A stretch of 64,000 bases of DNA from Nematopogon swammerdamellus (Eukaryota; Arthropoda; Insecta; Lepidoptera; Adelidae), in the NCBI GenBank assembly GCA_946902875.1, contig OX336348.1, forward strand, positions 12,487,741 through 12,551,740, read 5' to 3'. The first letter of the stretch is position 1. Every line of letters starts with the position of its first letter. The translations under genes and the position numbers were made by a program. Shown piece by piece: positions 1 through 11,298 of the stretch. The notes beneath the pieces were generated by a model. The model was not told the origin of the DNA, did no database searches, and saw nothing but the letters and a program-made list of their open reading frames with translations.

Positions 1-239
1 TCGTTCCTAGCACGACGTTGCTGAAACGGATGACACTGCCCACTACTTTAATGATAATCAGTGTCTGGCGGCGCGCCCCTATTGTACATACTGTAAATAA
101 AAACTTTCTGGCTGTTTTGTCGATGTTGATTAAAAGGAAATGTTGATCGCTCATCGTGTATAGGTGTTAAAATAAACTGTTGATCCATCATCGTGTAGGT
201 ATGGGTTGGGTATAGGTACCTACCATAAATTAAAAATAA

Positions 240-345
240 AATGTTATGTTGACAAGATGCAAGATGCCGTGCCAAAGGGCGACAGGCTCGCCACCTCTCA
301 ACTTGGCACGGTACATCCACCGAGTCATGGAGCAGGTGGGTCTTC
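240..345 (-). repeat. Dispersed repeat fragment (SINE/LINE tail type)
   Basis: Read on the minus strand this contains a stretch (CCCACCTGCTCC..., GACTCGGTGGA..., GAGAGGTGGCGAGCC, GTCGCCCTTTGGC) that recurs with substitutions at 61985-62055 on the plus strand. Two diverged copies in one window show a dispersed repeat. The parent element is not identified. Confidence 0.45.
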
Positions 346-349
346 GTGC

Positions 350-1756
350 CTTACTTGCTGCTTGATTGATTGAATATTGTTCGAATAAGTACTTTGCGAA
401 ACATGGTGGTTAGTGTTGTGCTGTACTGTAATTTACCAGAGTTCTTGCAGCACAACACCGAGTGGCGAGTAATCTGCTTACCCCGATTGTCGGGATTCAG
501 CGTGTGTGATAAATTGATAGGTAATATAAACTTGTCATGAATAAAATAGGTAAGTATGTAAAAACCCAGGTGTGATTTTATTTCGAGCCATACTACCTAT
601 ATAGATTATAGACCGAACCCATCTGTGTCATCACTCATCATCATTATGAAACACCTGAATGGGGGTGTACAAAATTTGACAAAATACCACATCATGTGAT
701 GTGATGCATGACAGCGCGAATAATCCCCCTCTCCTCCTCCTCACCTGTGACTAGGGTTGCCAGATGTTCGCCATTAAAAAAACGGACAAGCAAAAACTCT
801 ATTATTAAATTAATAGAGAATTTTGTTTAGATTTTTAAAGTAAAACACATTCATGAAATGTTACGAAAGAAAGTTTCATTCATACTAAGTATATTCTGTG
901 ACTAATGAATAATATTTCGGTGACAACACAAACAAGTCATCATAGTACAAACAAATCAATATAAACTCGAACGTAACAGTATGCTTTTAGAACAAAATAA
1001 AGACTTGCCTACCTATTCTAAAATATTTTTTTTATCAACAATCAAAGGTAAGTGAATTTCTGTATCTCTTTACTCAAATAAAAAACTTATGCACAATAAA
1101 ATATACCACTAATTAAGTAAGACGTAGGTATGTAAAATTAAGACAAGTCACATACTGATATATCACTAGACATCGCTGCTAAGAAGAGTTTGGTTATTCG
1201 ATATTGCCTCCTTAAATGTGCTGCAAGTATGTGAAATGTTGAAAAAAATGTATAACTCGCTTTTCAATGTCTGTATCTCTAATTTATTCCACCCATGAAA
1301 GATATTAAAATATTTTTATAAATAGACCATATGTTATATGTATGACTAATGTACCTATACCTATATGAGTACCTACCTACTAATATTATTATAATGAGGT
1401 CAGCCTCGGTAGCTCAGTACTCAGTGGTGTGGTCGCAGATCGCAGAGGCGTGTTCTTTTGTTCGTTGCCCACGAAGAACTATCAAAATTGCTGATAATTT
1501 CTCGAGATCTTCGATGTAAAACAGAACCTCTTTTACCTACTCATTGTCATCTACACTTCTATCTACACACGGAAAGGTCCCAATGTCTTTGGTCCCAGAG
1601 CAAGAAAGTCAATAACAACACAAACAATAACATATTAATTAACATAATGTAATAAATAAACAAACAACAACAAAGAAACGCAAACTTGTAAACCCATGCG
1701 GGCGTGCAGTGCAGACCGTACAAACAAGTTTGTTCTGTCAGTTTGACAGTTCGTAA
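350..1756. other. No gene seen; AT-rich intergenic
   Basis: AT-rich sequence with many stops in all frames. It holds a short palindromic repeat at 413-459 and a tRNA-like SINE head remnant (CAGCCTCGGTAGCTCAG) near 1402-1425. I see no splice-consistent exon or transposase motif. Confidence 0.4.
413..459. repeat. Short palindromic dispersed repeat, copy 1
   Basis: The ends GTGTTGTGCTG and CAGCACAACAC form an 11-bp inverted repeat around an AT-rich centre ending in TTCTTGCAG. Related palindromes occur at 35048-35090 and 61632-61675, so this is a small repeated unit rather than a chance hairpin. Confidence 0.55.
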
Positions 1757-2433
1757 AGCGCCGTTTACACTATGTCTGTTATATGGATGTTTACATCCAA
1801 AGTGAAGATGAACATTGAACGTTTCTTTGTTTAACGCCGTTTACACTATGTCACTATGGATGTACATCCATAGTGAATCATCCAAAGTGAAGATGAACAT
1901 TGAACGTTTGTTTGTTTACACATGTTCAATTTTCATTGTGGATGAACATCCATTCTGTAGTAAAAATGTCGCGGGTTCGTAATGAATTCGTGCGTGCTGG
2001 AATACATATAATTTGTCAAGGATTGTTAGATGAATGTAATAAAATTATTTAAAAAAAACAAAGTTTTTAGGCTTCCCCCTTTCGATACTTTTTGAGTATT
2101 CCTAACAATTTGTGTTCCACAAACACTCTTATCTATGGTAGAACCCTAAAAATATTGGCATGTGTTTATTTTGCCACTTGAAAGATTTTTTTTCAAGTTT
2201 CAACAGTTGTCCTGCGCATTCACTAAAATGAGGCTGGTCTGTTTAGACTTGTCCCGCACTGTCACTATCGTTGAATCATCCGTTCGATGAAGATTGCTTT
2301 CAACAAAAGTAGGAAGAGGGTCTACTTCGTTCATCGTTCAACTTGGATGTTCACTCTGGTTGAACTTGCATTGAAACTCAATTTACACTTATCACTTTGG
2401 ATGTACCTCCAAAGTGATAAATGTAAACGGGCC
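1757..2433. mobile_element. TAA-flanked MITE (PIF/Harbinger-like)
   Basis: A 677-bp unit with inverted termini (CGCCGTTTACAC at the left; GTAAACGGGCC at the right) flanked on both sides by TAA, a target size and sequence typical of PIF/Harbinger elements. The left terminus is partly duplicated inside (GCCGTTTACACTATGTC near 1760 and 1833) and the phrase AAAGTGAAGATGAACATTG occurs twice. No ORF of note, so it is non-autonomous. Superfamily assignment rests on the TAA target only. Confidence 0.55.
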
Positions 2434-2484
2434 TAAGATCCTATTCTTGAATCGTGTTAAGAGTTTATACAGACAGGATTTTAC

Positions 2485-2735
2485 GTGGCCTTTTTTTTTT
2501 ATGTAATCCGGTATGGGTGGCTGAGTCGGAGGGGCCAAAGCACATGCTCTAACCAGCCAATATCACCTCCGAGAAGGTAGGTGCCATACCGGAGACTTCC
2601 CTGGATTGCTGGCTATACTGGACTAGAGGAGAACACAACCGAGGTTGCTTGCGGCCATCTTACATCCAGTACGGTGGTACCAATCCAGTCGACTACAATT
2701 TGAGCCTACCACCTAGTAAGGGGCAAGGGAAGGGG
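2485..2735 (-). mobile_element. SINE family B, copy 1
   Basis: The plus strand starts with a T-run followed by ATGTAATCCGGTATGG, the complement of the 3' poly-A end. The same ~230-bp body (AGGTAGGTGCCATACCGGAG, CTAGAGGAGAACACAACCGA) is found at 54700-54945 (same orientation) and 61405-61632 (opposite orientation, ending in a poly-A run). No ORF; short, A-tailed and dispersed, so a SINE is the simplest call. Confidence 0.6.
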
Positions 2736-2769
2736 GGACCTACAGTTTTACACCGGTTCCGAACGGTGA

Positions 2770-2915
2770 AGCAGCGGGTGTAGGTCATGTGTAGGTATGC
2801 ACGTAAATTTTTTTCGTCAGAAAAAACTCATTGGTACACGCCGACCGGATTCGAACCTCGGACCTCCCGCATGAGAAGCCGATGCCCAAACCACTCGGCC
2901 ACCCGCCGCTTAGCA
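2770..2915 (-). mobile_element. tRNA-derived SINE head
   Basis: On the minus strand a canonical A box (TGGCCGAGTGG, complement of 2891-2901) is followed 34 bases later by a perfect B box (GGTTCGAATCC, complement of 2847-2857), the internal RNA polymerase III promoter of tRNAs. The acceptor ends do not pair into a clean cloverleaf and the sequence continues into a T/A-rich tail, so a tRNA-derived SINE is more likely than a functional tRNA gene. Confidence 0.55.
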
Positions 2916-3042
2916 GTCCGCCGCACAGATTACCGATATTGGTCCGCCGCAGTCCTGTCCTGTCACAACAGGACACGTACAGACCGACCAAGTTATCTGT
3001 GAACTGAGTGGTGCGCTGCCATCGTTTCATTGTTGCCAGTGT

Positions 3043-3193
3043 TGTGAATGTCCCCGTTTTATTTGATGTTTCATTATCGAACAGTTCAGTTCGTATGTTG
3101 CTTTGTGAAAAACAATATTGATACTGATTTATTGATATTCTTAGTAGAGGAACGGTTCGAGAGTGTAACATCAAATAAAACGACGGTATTCAC
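3043..3193. mobile_element. Small foldback repeat
   Basis: GTGAATGTCCCCGTTTTATT at 3043 returns inverted as AATAAAACGACGGTATTCAC at 3174-3193. The 151-bp unit has no coding capacity and stops about 25 bases short of the large foldback element to its right. Confidence 0.5.
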
Positions 3194-4021
3194 GATTGCA
3201 CCGTAACTTTACTACTACTGCGGTGTTGTCACGGCGCGGCGCGGCGGCGCACAGTGGGTCGAGACTGCTATATAAGGGACATAGGGATTTTTTTTACAAA
3301 TTTCATTTTTTAATAACACCGATCGATAGGTCTCATCGTTCTGATGAATAGTTGTCATTAAACATTTTCGTCTAAAAGTGATAGTTTGCCAGGAAAAAAA
3401 TATTTTCAAATTTTGATGTATGGAATTAGACATAAAACGCTCCGTTTCGGCCAAGTCTTGACAGGTCTTGCTTTAAAACTATTTAAGCATTGTCCTGTGG
3501 TTTATTGACTATAATCCTACACTATCAGCGCGCGCCCAATGTTGCCCGTTCACGAGTTATGTGGATCCTAAAAATCAATTAAAAATGTAAGTAAAAAAAT
3601 TTTTTTTAATTTCTTGAATCATAGGGCATTAATAGATTTAATCTAAATAATTGTTTTATATAAAAGTACTAACAAATAGATAAAGTTCTTAATTTTAAAA
3701 CATTATTTTATCGTAAAGATACATCAAAATCTACATAGAACGCATTTGTACATAGAATGCATGACGCATGACAAATAGTACCTATACTCAGATGTTCAGA
3801 TCTACACTGTACCCGCTAGTTCTAGCTATTTGATGGACACTGTCGCCTAAACTGGCCCTAAGACTGTTTCATAGGCGACATTGTCTGGTCAAACCACTGG
3901 TGATTACATTTGGGTACTTAACTCTGATCTTATATTAAATTTTTTTAAACCTATAGTTATATATACATACTTATTCTAATTTATCTGTGCACGGTGAGTG
4001 AGAGAGACTCATTAGTGCAGT

Positions 4022-4515
4022 GTGTGCGTTAAATGTGTGAGTGCATTGCAAGACAACCCACACGATGACGCCTTAATCGAAAGGTTCCACGTTATTTTGC
4101 GGACAGCGGCTTCAAGAGAGCGAGTGGATCTTCCAAAATTCTGGAAATTTTGTGAAGATACAGCAACTTTGTATATCCAGTTATATCCGTGGTACTACAT
4201 GCCCTCTATCTAGGCTCTAGCGTACATAAGTTGCTTGTGCATGGAACGGATATAATAGAACATTTTGAACTTTTACCAATCGAGAAACTGTCGGAAGAAG
4301 CATCGGAGGCTAGAAATAAGGATTTCCGTAAATATAGAGGGAACCATTCCAGAAAAGTAAGTAGGACAGCGACAAATGAAGATATCTTGCATAATCTTCT
4401 CATGCCATCCGATTCAAAACTTACTTCTCTAAGGCCAAGAATGGCCAAACAACGGAGAATGGATTTCTCACCAGGAGCAATCGAGCTTTTGGTGTCTCTT
4501 ACCCGCCCGAGTTAG
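4022..4515 (+). pseudogene. Transposase-like C-terminal ORF fragment, left arm
   Basis: Two overlapping frames together read as one protein tail: a first part containing FWKFCEDTATLYIQLYPWYY and a second with LPIEKLSEEASEARNKDFRK and MPSDSKLT. The break is an 11-bp insertion (ATCTAGGCTCT near 4209) absent from the inverted copy in the right arm, and it creates a stop after MPSI. The pattern (LPI..LSEEA.EARNK..RKYR) resembles the tail of transposon-encoded proteins seen widely in insects and cnidarians, but I cannot name the superfamily. No start or catalytic region remains. Confidence 0.5.
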
Positions 4516-5225
4516 AGAAGACATCAGGTGACAAAGGTGCTATGTAACAAAAACAAAAAGCTGAGAAAAATGAGGTCAAAGTTTTGACTTTTGAATACAT
4601 TTTTTTCTATACCTGATAACTAACTGACTAAGTTTACTTTGTATGAACATGAAAAGCGTACAAAACCATGCATTAATACAAAATCATGCGTTCATGTGGA
4701 TGAAGGTGTTTTGTACACATAGCTCTCTCATCATGCACAAAAAATTCAATTTATGAGATGATCTTTGGAGATGATCAAACTGGAATAAGGTGTTTTATGA
4801 CCATAACACCTTCACCACTTGAATAACTCCTATTTCCGTCGTGATTTCGGATTTTCTGTCTGTGCCACTTGATTACTCGGCACATAACACCTTCATCTAC
4901 GGTAAAAAATGCATTTCTAAAAAAAATTTACATAGTACCTTCGTCCACTCACGTCTTAGAATGTATTACGAATTTATTTATTTATGAGAGAGATTAGATT
5001 ATATTATTGGTGAGAGATCCATTCTCCGTTGTTTGGCCATTATTGGTCTTAGAGAAGTAAGTTTTAGATCGGATGACTTGAGAAGATTATGTAAGTAACA
5101 ACTACAGCTTATACAATATAATAAAAAAATATTAATCAATCATTTATACAAATAAATTCTAAATCGGGCGGGTAAGAGATACCAAAAGCTCGATTGCTCT
5201 TGGTGAGACTTCCATTCTCCGTTGT

Positions 5226-5637
5226 TTGGCCATTCATGGCCTTAGAGAAATAAGTTTTGGATCGGATGACATGAGACGATTATGCAAGATATCTTCATTT
5301 GTCGCTGTTCTACTTACTTTTCTGGAATGGTTCCCTCTATATTTACGGAAATCCTTATTTCTAACCTCCGATGCTTCTTCCGACAGTTTCTCAATTGGTA
5401 AAGTTCTAAATGTTCTATTATGGATTCATGCACAAGCAACTTATGTACGCTAGAGGGCATGTAGTACCACGGATATAACTGGAAATGCAAAGTTGCTGTA
5501 TCTTCACGAAATTTCCAGAATTTTGGAAGATCCACTCGCTCTCTTGAAGCCACTGTCTGCAAAATAACGTGGAACCTTTCGATTAAAGCTTCATCGTGTG
5601 GGTTGTCTTGCAATGCACTCACACATTTAACGCACAC
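5226..5637 (-). pseudogene. Transposase-like ORF fragment, right arm
   Basis: Inverted copy of the 4022-4515 ORF. Its first part, from residue 1 through the segment ending in PWYYMPSSVHK, is uninterrupted because it lacks the 11-bp insertion of the left arm, but a short deletion near 5415-5430 then shifts the frame so the SEEASEARNK part is read in another frame. Two arms with different lesions show that the ORF decayed independently after the arms formed. Confidence 0.5.
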
Positions 5638-5705
5638 ACTGCACTAATGAGTCTCTCTCACTCACCGCGCACAGATAAAGTAGAATAAGTATGTATATAT
5701 ACATA

Positions 5706-6622
5706 GGGCACACTAAAAGTTTCCGGAATTGGCCACTTACATAAACAATATTTAAAAAGTAATTACAACATTTGAAAATGGAACTCTTTGGCTGTAGAAT
5801 GCAGTTTGTTTCATCTGACTGTCAATTGTTTTTACATTGTGGCGCCATTTTAAAAATTGCGTGTCTACATTAACATGGATTTAACCCGGGAAAATTTTCG
5901 TAGTATGATTTTCTACGATTTTAAGTGTAATTTGACAGCTCATCAGTGCCTCGCTCGGCTTCAATCTGCTTTTGGCGATGAAGCACCATGTAAGAGGACT
6001 ATTTATTGCTGGTTTGCAGAATTCAAGCGCGGTCGTGTCAATCTCAGTGACGAATCTCGCGATGGTCGCCCGTCCACCGCTGTGAACAACAAAAACATCG
6101 ATGCTGTACGCCGTATGATCGAAACAGACAGGCATGTGACCTACCATGAGATTCGGGCATCCTTAGACATAGGCATGAGTCAAATACAATCAATCCTACA
6201 CAAACATTTGGGTGTGAGAAAGCTGTGCTCGCGGTGGATCCCACACAATTTGACCGAGGCTCAAAAAACGCACCGCGTCACTTGGTGCAATGCCATGCTT
6301 ACCAGATTCAACAAAGGCGCTTCAAATTTGGTGTGGGACATAGCAACAGGTGAAGGCACCTTGTGACTTTTTTCTGTTCCCAAAAATTAAGAACCAATTA
6401 CGCGGTCAACGATTTTCATCACCAGAAGAGGCTGTCGAAGAATATGAAAAACACGTTTCTGAGGTCACCACGGAGGAGTGGCACAAACGTTTTCAAAATT
6501 GGTTTAATCGTATGAAAAAGTGCATTTACGCAAAGGGAGAATATTTTGAGAAACAATAAATTCATTTTTGACCTTTAATAGTATTTTATTCTTATTAATT
6601 CCGGAAACTTTTAGTGTGCCCC
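5706..6622 (+). mobile_element. Internally deleted mariner element
   Basis: Terminal inverted repeats GGGCACACTAAAAGTTTCC at 5706 and GGAAACTTTTAGTGTGCCC ending at 6621-6622. The left end is preceded by TA; the right TA is not intact. At 917 bp it is about 400 bp shorter than a full mariner (about 1.3 kb). It is inserted in the right arm of the foldback element; the left arm (around 3955-3970) shows the uninterrupted sequence. Confidence 0.85.
5857..6559 (+). pseudogene. Mariner transposase, core deleted
   Basis: The N-terminal DNA-binding region is well preserved from 5875: helix-turn-helix blocks around KRTIYCWFAEFKRGR and GRPSTAVNNKNIDAVRRMIE, then the linker ending WCNAMLTRFNKG. At about 6335 the reading jumps from just before the first catalytic aspartate region to the extreme C-terminal block (CDFFLFPKIKNQLRGQRFSS ... 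GEYFEKQ) at 6361-6559 in another frame. The DD(34)D core is therefore missing, so the protein could at best bind DNA. Stop at 6557-6559. Confidence 0.85.
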
Positions 6623-7484
6623 ACGTAACTATAGGTTTAAAAAATTTAAATATAAGATCAAAGTTAAGTACCCAAATGTAATCACCAGTGGTTTGACCAA
6701 ACAATGTCGCCTATGAAACAGTTTTAGGGCCAGTTTAGGCGACAGTGTTCATCAAATAGCTCGAACTAGCGGGTACAGTGTAGATACATCTGAGTATAGG
6801 TACTATTTGTCATGCGTCATGCATTCTATGTAAAAACATCTTTAATATATGTAACTTTCTCTGATTAATAAACACTTTTATAATTTTTTTATTAGATTTT
6901 GATGTATCTTTACGATAAACTATTGTTTTAAAATTAAAAACTTTATCTATTTGTTAGTACTTTTATATAAAACAATTATTTAGATTAAATCTATTAATGC
7001 CCTATGATTCTAAAAATTAAAAAAAATATTTTACTTACATTTTTAATTGATTTTTAGGATCCACATAACTCGTGAACGGGCAACATTGGGCGCGCGCTGA
7101 TAGTGTAGGATTATAGTCAATAAACCACAGAACAATAGTTAAATAGGTTTAAAGCAAGACCTGCCAAGACTTGGCCGAAACGGAGCGTTTTATGTCTAAT
7201 TCCATACATCAAAATTTGAAAATATTTTTTTCCTGGCAAACTATCAGTTTTAGACGAAAATGTTTAATGACAACTATTCATCAGAATGACGAGACCTATC
7301 GATGGGTGTTGTTACAAAATGAAATTTGTAAAAAAAATCCCTATGTCCCTTTTATAGCAGTCTCGACCCAATGTGCGGCGGCGCCCCTCTGCGCCGCGCC
7401 GTGTTGATGTGGCCGGGCCCTAAGTCAAGATATTTTACGTAATATCTGGTTGACTATTTAGAATAGCTATTTTGCTACAAATTA

Positions 7485-7535
7485 TCAGCCACAAGACGTC
7501 CACTGCTGAACATAGCCCCCCCCCCCCCCCCCCCA
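7485..7535 (-). repeat. RTE LINE 3' scrap ending in poly-C
   Basis: ACGTCCACTGCTGAACATAG is the complement of the conserved RTE C-terminal end (encoding YVQQW) seen complete at 27171-27503 and 47930-48250. It runs into 19 consecutive C bases (7516-7534), where intact copies read CCTCTCC. The homopolymer is likely to be length-variable or an assembly-sensitive site. Confidence 0.5.
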
Positions 7536-7539
7536 TAGA

Positions 7540-8440
7540 TTTTATTACTTGATATCAAAACTATGCATGTGAGTATATTTTGCTAAAAATAAATAAAAAC
7601 CAAATATTGGTATATACAAAAAATTTTATTCGTAAATAGTGAAATAGAGGATGCAATTTCAATGTGAAAAATGAGTATGTACTCAAAAATAATTTTTTTT
7701 ATTCAAATCCTGGTTTACAATAAGTATAATCACTTGATTTCGCTGTGATTTCAGTTGTACACGTATTATGATTAGTCGTGATCAATAGGCCACATCCCAG
7801 ACATATTGTTTTGGATGTTTTTTTTTTTCTTTTTTTCCTGCGAATATCTGACTCTCCAAGCTGTTATTTCGTGTTTTTCCTTATTTTTTTAGTACCAGAA
7901 GCCATTCGTAGTTCGGTATTTCTTTTCTCACCGAATAAAATTTATGAACTTTTCTTCAGATGACCCCACGGTCCAATGAATCAACATGAATAAAACCATT
8001 TTTCTTTGTCTTATTTTACCAGCTGTTGCGACTTTTGTACGTGTTTCTTCTGCAGCGTTCTTTTCCTTAACAATTTTGGATATTAGCCCTTTACTTACAC
8101 CTGAAAATTCAATTAATCACAAAACATCAAATTAAAATGTATCTGTTATGTGGGAAAAATTTGGTTTACAACTGGCAACACTAACCTGTAGCAATTTATA
8201 TTCTTTTGTAAATCGGATGAAATGGAATTTTCGGCGCTTGCTGTAGAGGATCCTCTTCAAAAACTATTTTACTTTTAGGATTATATTCCGGGCATCACTG
8301 TGAATAGCTTTCGGCATGATAAAATGATTTATAGAGACAGAACACTCGAACTGAAAACGATTTGACAAATATGACAGCCGAGTGACACTTCTGTTAGTTC
8401 CTGATCTGCCACTTCACAGATAACTTGGTAGGTCTGTAAA
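7540..8440. other. No gene seen; AT-rich
   Basis: AT-rich, short T-rich ORFs only. No recognisable protein motif, tandem repeat or inverted repeat found by eye. Confidence 0.35.
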
Positions 8441-8727
8441 ATAAAGCCTGACTGACCAGGAATATATGAGAGCTGTCAAGATGGAGCCACGTTTTAGATT
8501 TATATAGCAACATTCAGTATAGTACGCACATATTGAATTGGCCGATGTTTTTATTCAAAATGTACTTTTGCACTGAAATACACAATAAAATATACATAAT
8601 GTATTTTAATAATGCATCTTTTATATATATTTTTATGTCAATGTAAAAAGAACTAGGCTTGCCATTTACATGTTCAAAACATTTTTTCCATGTATCTGCA
8701 CATATGTCCTGAAGCAAAGTGTACAAA

Positions 8728-9012
8728 TTATTAGAAAAATAATAAATCGACCATGCTGAAACACTAAACTTCTAAATAAAAATTCTAGTTCAGAAAAACT
8801 TAACCTAAGCTATTTTTATTCGGATTCGGACGTTTCGTATTTCTGTAAAGTCAAAAACTGTTTTTTGTTCAGAACGAATAATATTTAGGTCCCTCTTTTG
8901 TTTGCTTTTCGGTAAATAGATGCTTGAGATACACCTAGATAGAACCTAATTGTCCATTACGGCGGCCAATTCATGACAATCTAACTACAATGACATACCG
9001 TTTTACCTAAAT
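8728..9012. repeat. Tandem duplication copy 1, left piece
   Basis: The block beginning ATTAGAAAAATAATAAATCG and ending GTTTTACCTAAAT matches 17830-18161 in direct orientation. Copy 1 is split here by the inverted-repeat element; it resumes at 17717-17826. The right copy has an extra insert with a (TAAA)n run at about 18092-18145. Confidence 0.8.
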
Positions 9013-9539
9013 AATGTAGTCAACGAGGAGTTGGACCCATACATTAATTCCTCAGTCAATGAAACTTTGATAATATCTTGGAGTAATGTTCGGAATTACT
9101 ACTGACAAATAATCCAACATTTTTTTTTACGGGAAGTTGGGTATATTCAAAGAAAAGTGAAAATTTAATATAACTCCTATAGACAAATTGCTCCGTCCAA
9201 AGTTACTTCGCCATAGGGTAGGTATTATTTATATGAATAAGTACGTAAATAAATCCAACATTTTTTGTATATGGAAATAGTGAATTAAAAACAAAATGTG
9301 TTTTTTTACTATATTTTTCTCGGCAAAATTGCTCAGTCGGTTCTTTAATCGGAATATACCTTAGTATTATTATGTACATCAATAAGCATAAGAATCCAAC
9401 AACTTTTTTATATGCATCATTTTTTTTCAAGGTGACGACCGAAACTCTGTTCCGGAAAATTCCTCCGTCCGTTTTTATTGTACAATTATGATTAAGAATT
9501 TTGAAGAAAATTATTTGCAAAAGAATCCAACAAAAAATC

Positions 9540-9870
9540 CATCGGCAAGTTTAAAAAACAAGCGGGCCAAGACGGGCGCGGTGCGCAGAGGAGCGGCCGG
9601 CCGCGGGAGGCGAGAGACGCGGCATTTTCCCCTCCTCTGCGTCCATGCTGCGCCGCGCCGCCCCTGGCGCGCCGCTGAAGTTGGCGTGCGGTGTGTGCTA
9701 ACCAGGGACTGAAAACCGGTTCGAAATGGGGTTCGGGTTCTCTGAACCGGTTCGAAGAACCTTTTTAACGAGCGAACCAGTTTGGTCGCGAACCGGTTCA
9801 AAAAAACCCGAACCTGAAGCCTATAAACCGGTTCAGAACCGGTTTGGACCTCTAATATTAACCGGTTCGC
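9540..9870. repeat. GC island plus AACCGGTT-rich segment in arm
   Basis: A GC-rich block (9560-9705) is followed by CAGGGACTGAAAACCGGTTC and then many AACCGGTT palindromes up to about 9866. CAGGGACTGAAA resembles a hAT-type terminus, but no matching right end is present. The whole block is repeated inverted at 16850-17165. Confidence 0.5.
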
Positions 9871-10329
9871 AGCAGGGTACGAAATGGGGTGGAAACCTAT
9901 ATACATTTTTTTTGGACTTTGGGCTTCTTTTTTAATGTAAAATATTGTTGTTTTATGTATTTAATAAAATAAAAAAATAGGTGGTTGATTTTTATAGCCT
10001 AATCGATTCAGTTTCATAACAGTAACAAAAAAGTCTTAATTATCATTATGACATAACACGTGTAAGTTGGTAAAAAAAATTAAATTCTTTCTATTCCATA
10101 CTAATAAAACTAAAATTGTGGTTTTTCACAATTTCTGAAAGAAAGGGATCTATGTGTTGGAAGACTTTTTTGTTCCTGGCATGAAACTGAAATGATTAAG
10201 ACATTTTTTTTTACATTTTACATAGAAAAAATGTTTTTGTGCGAACAAAAATTATTTGTTCTTCAAAAGTGATCTATTTCCGATACAGAACCCTCTCTTA
10301 GCGTACTATTAACTAATTTTGAAAGACAT

Positions 10330-11067
10330 TATATAAGGTGCTTCGTTATTCATCTCAAGTAAACACGTTACGCAAAAAAAAAATTATATGTTTTTAGCAT
10401 AACTTTTCGAGAAATTTTCAAACGCAGAACAGCTGTTTATTGTAAGTAAGTCACAAGGTCACTAGACCTGTGTGTAACAGTAGGTAGCTTGCATTGTACG
10501 GGGTCAATGACCGTTGTATGTCCAAACGCAGAACAGCTGTTTGTTGTAAGTAAGTCACAAGGTAACTAGACCTGTGTGTAACAGTAGGTAGCATGCATTG
10601 TACGGGGTCAATGACCGTACTATGTTCAAACGCAGAACAGCTATTGTTGTAAGTAAGTCACAAGGTCACTAGGCCGCCGCCGCTCTAAAACTAGCTACCT
10701 ACCTACCTACCTACCTACGTGTGCGGTGTGTGTGCCTACGTTTCTTGTTTGCAAGGGTCTATAGCCTTGATTGGTTTTTACAGCTATTTGATTTAATTTT
10801 TTTGTTAGGAGATGTTAGGAGAAACAATGCTCCTATAAACATGTTTTTTTTTGCGTAAAGTGTTGAGCTGAACGGGACATGACAAAAAAAAATAATAATG
10901 ATAATGATAATGACGAACCATACTGAATATGCATATGTCTCAATGAAATATTGTTATCGTTGTGTGTTCTTTATGGCGAAATAAATATCTGAATCTGAAT
11001 CTGTTTGTTTGAGCGCGTATGTAACCCTCCCGAAGTTATTGACATAAATAACGAAGCACCTTATATA
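10330..11067. mobile_element. TA-flanked TIR element inside the left arm
   Basis: TATATAAGGTGCTTCGTTAT at about 10330-10351 returns inverted near 11045-11067 (AATAACGAAGCACCTTATAT). The terminal TA dinucleotides fit a Tc1/mariner-type target. Its left 420 bp are also in the right arm (15961-16380), so it was there before the arms were duplicated. Includes a LINE-like 3' end (AATAAATATCTGAATCTG at 10980). Non-coding. Confidence 0.5.
10421..10670. repeat. 104-bp tandem repeat, about 2.5 copies
   Basis: Units starting AACGCAGAACAGCTG lie at 10421, 10525 and 10629 (period 104). Each holds GTAAGTAAGTCACAAGGT and GGTCAATGACC. The same array is inverted in the other arm at 16040-16300. Confidence 0.85.
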
Positions 11068-11298
11068 GGGAGTTAAAGCTGTTCGCGTCTGTGACACCTC
11101 ATGGTCCTTAAGTCACACGTGCCTCCTGGGTGGTGCCAAATGAACAGCAGTTAGCGTGTGGGAGATCTTCGGATCGACTGGGTTCGCGACCACACCCTGG
11201 GAGAATCAATTATTTATTTAATTTTTATTTTATTTTTATTTATCTCTTTATTTCAGCCAACTAGGGCCATATTGACAATACATATTAAATGTCTTAAC

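Larger units (their letters stand above)
3220..7405. mobile_element. Large foldback element with 1.3 kb arms
   Basis: The left arm (about 3220-4520) is repeated in inverted orientation on the right (about 5160-5705 plus 6623-7405). Matching blocks include the outer GGTCGAGACTGCTATA..., the ACGAGTTATGTGGATCC block and the degraded ORF of 4022-4515. The right arm is interrupted by a mariner element. The ~640-bp centre (4520-5160) is AT-rich, non-coding, and carries an extra partial copy of the ORF end near 5003-5095. The right outer end reads GGCCGGGCCC; the left end has diverged, so exact termini and target duplication are not resolved. Superfamily unknown. Confidence 0.7.

Noticed and set aside
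2839..2912. Possible functional tRNA gene
   Set aside because: A and B boxes are perfect, but the acceptor stem and anticodon arm do not pair cleanly and the sequence leads into a SINE-like tail.
9511..9906. 131-codon frame conserved in both arms of the 8.7 kb element
   Set aside because: It runs through a GC island and AACCGGTT repeats with no domain; identity between arms reflects the inverted duplication, not coding selection.
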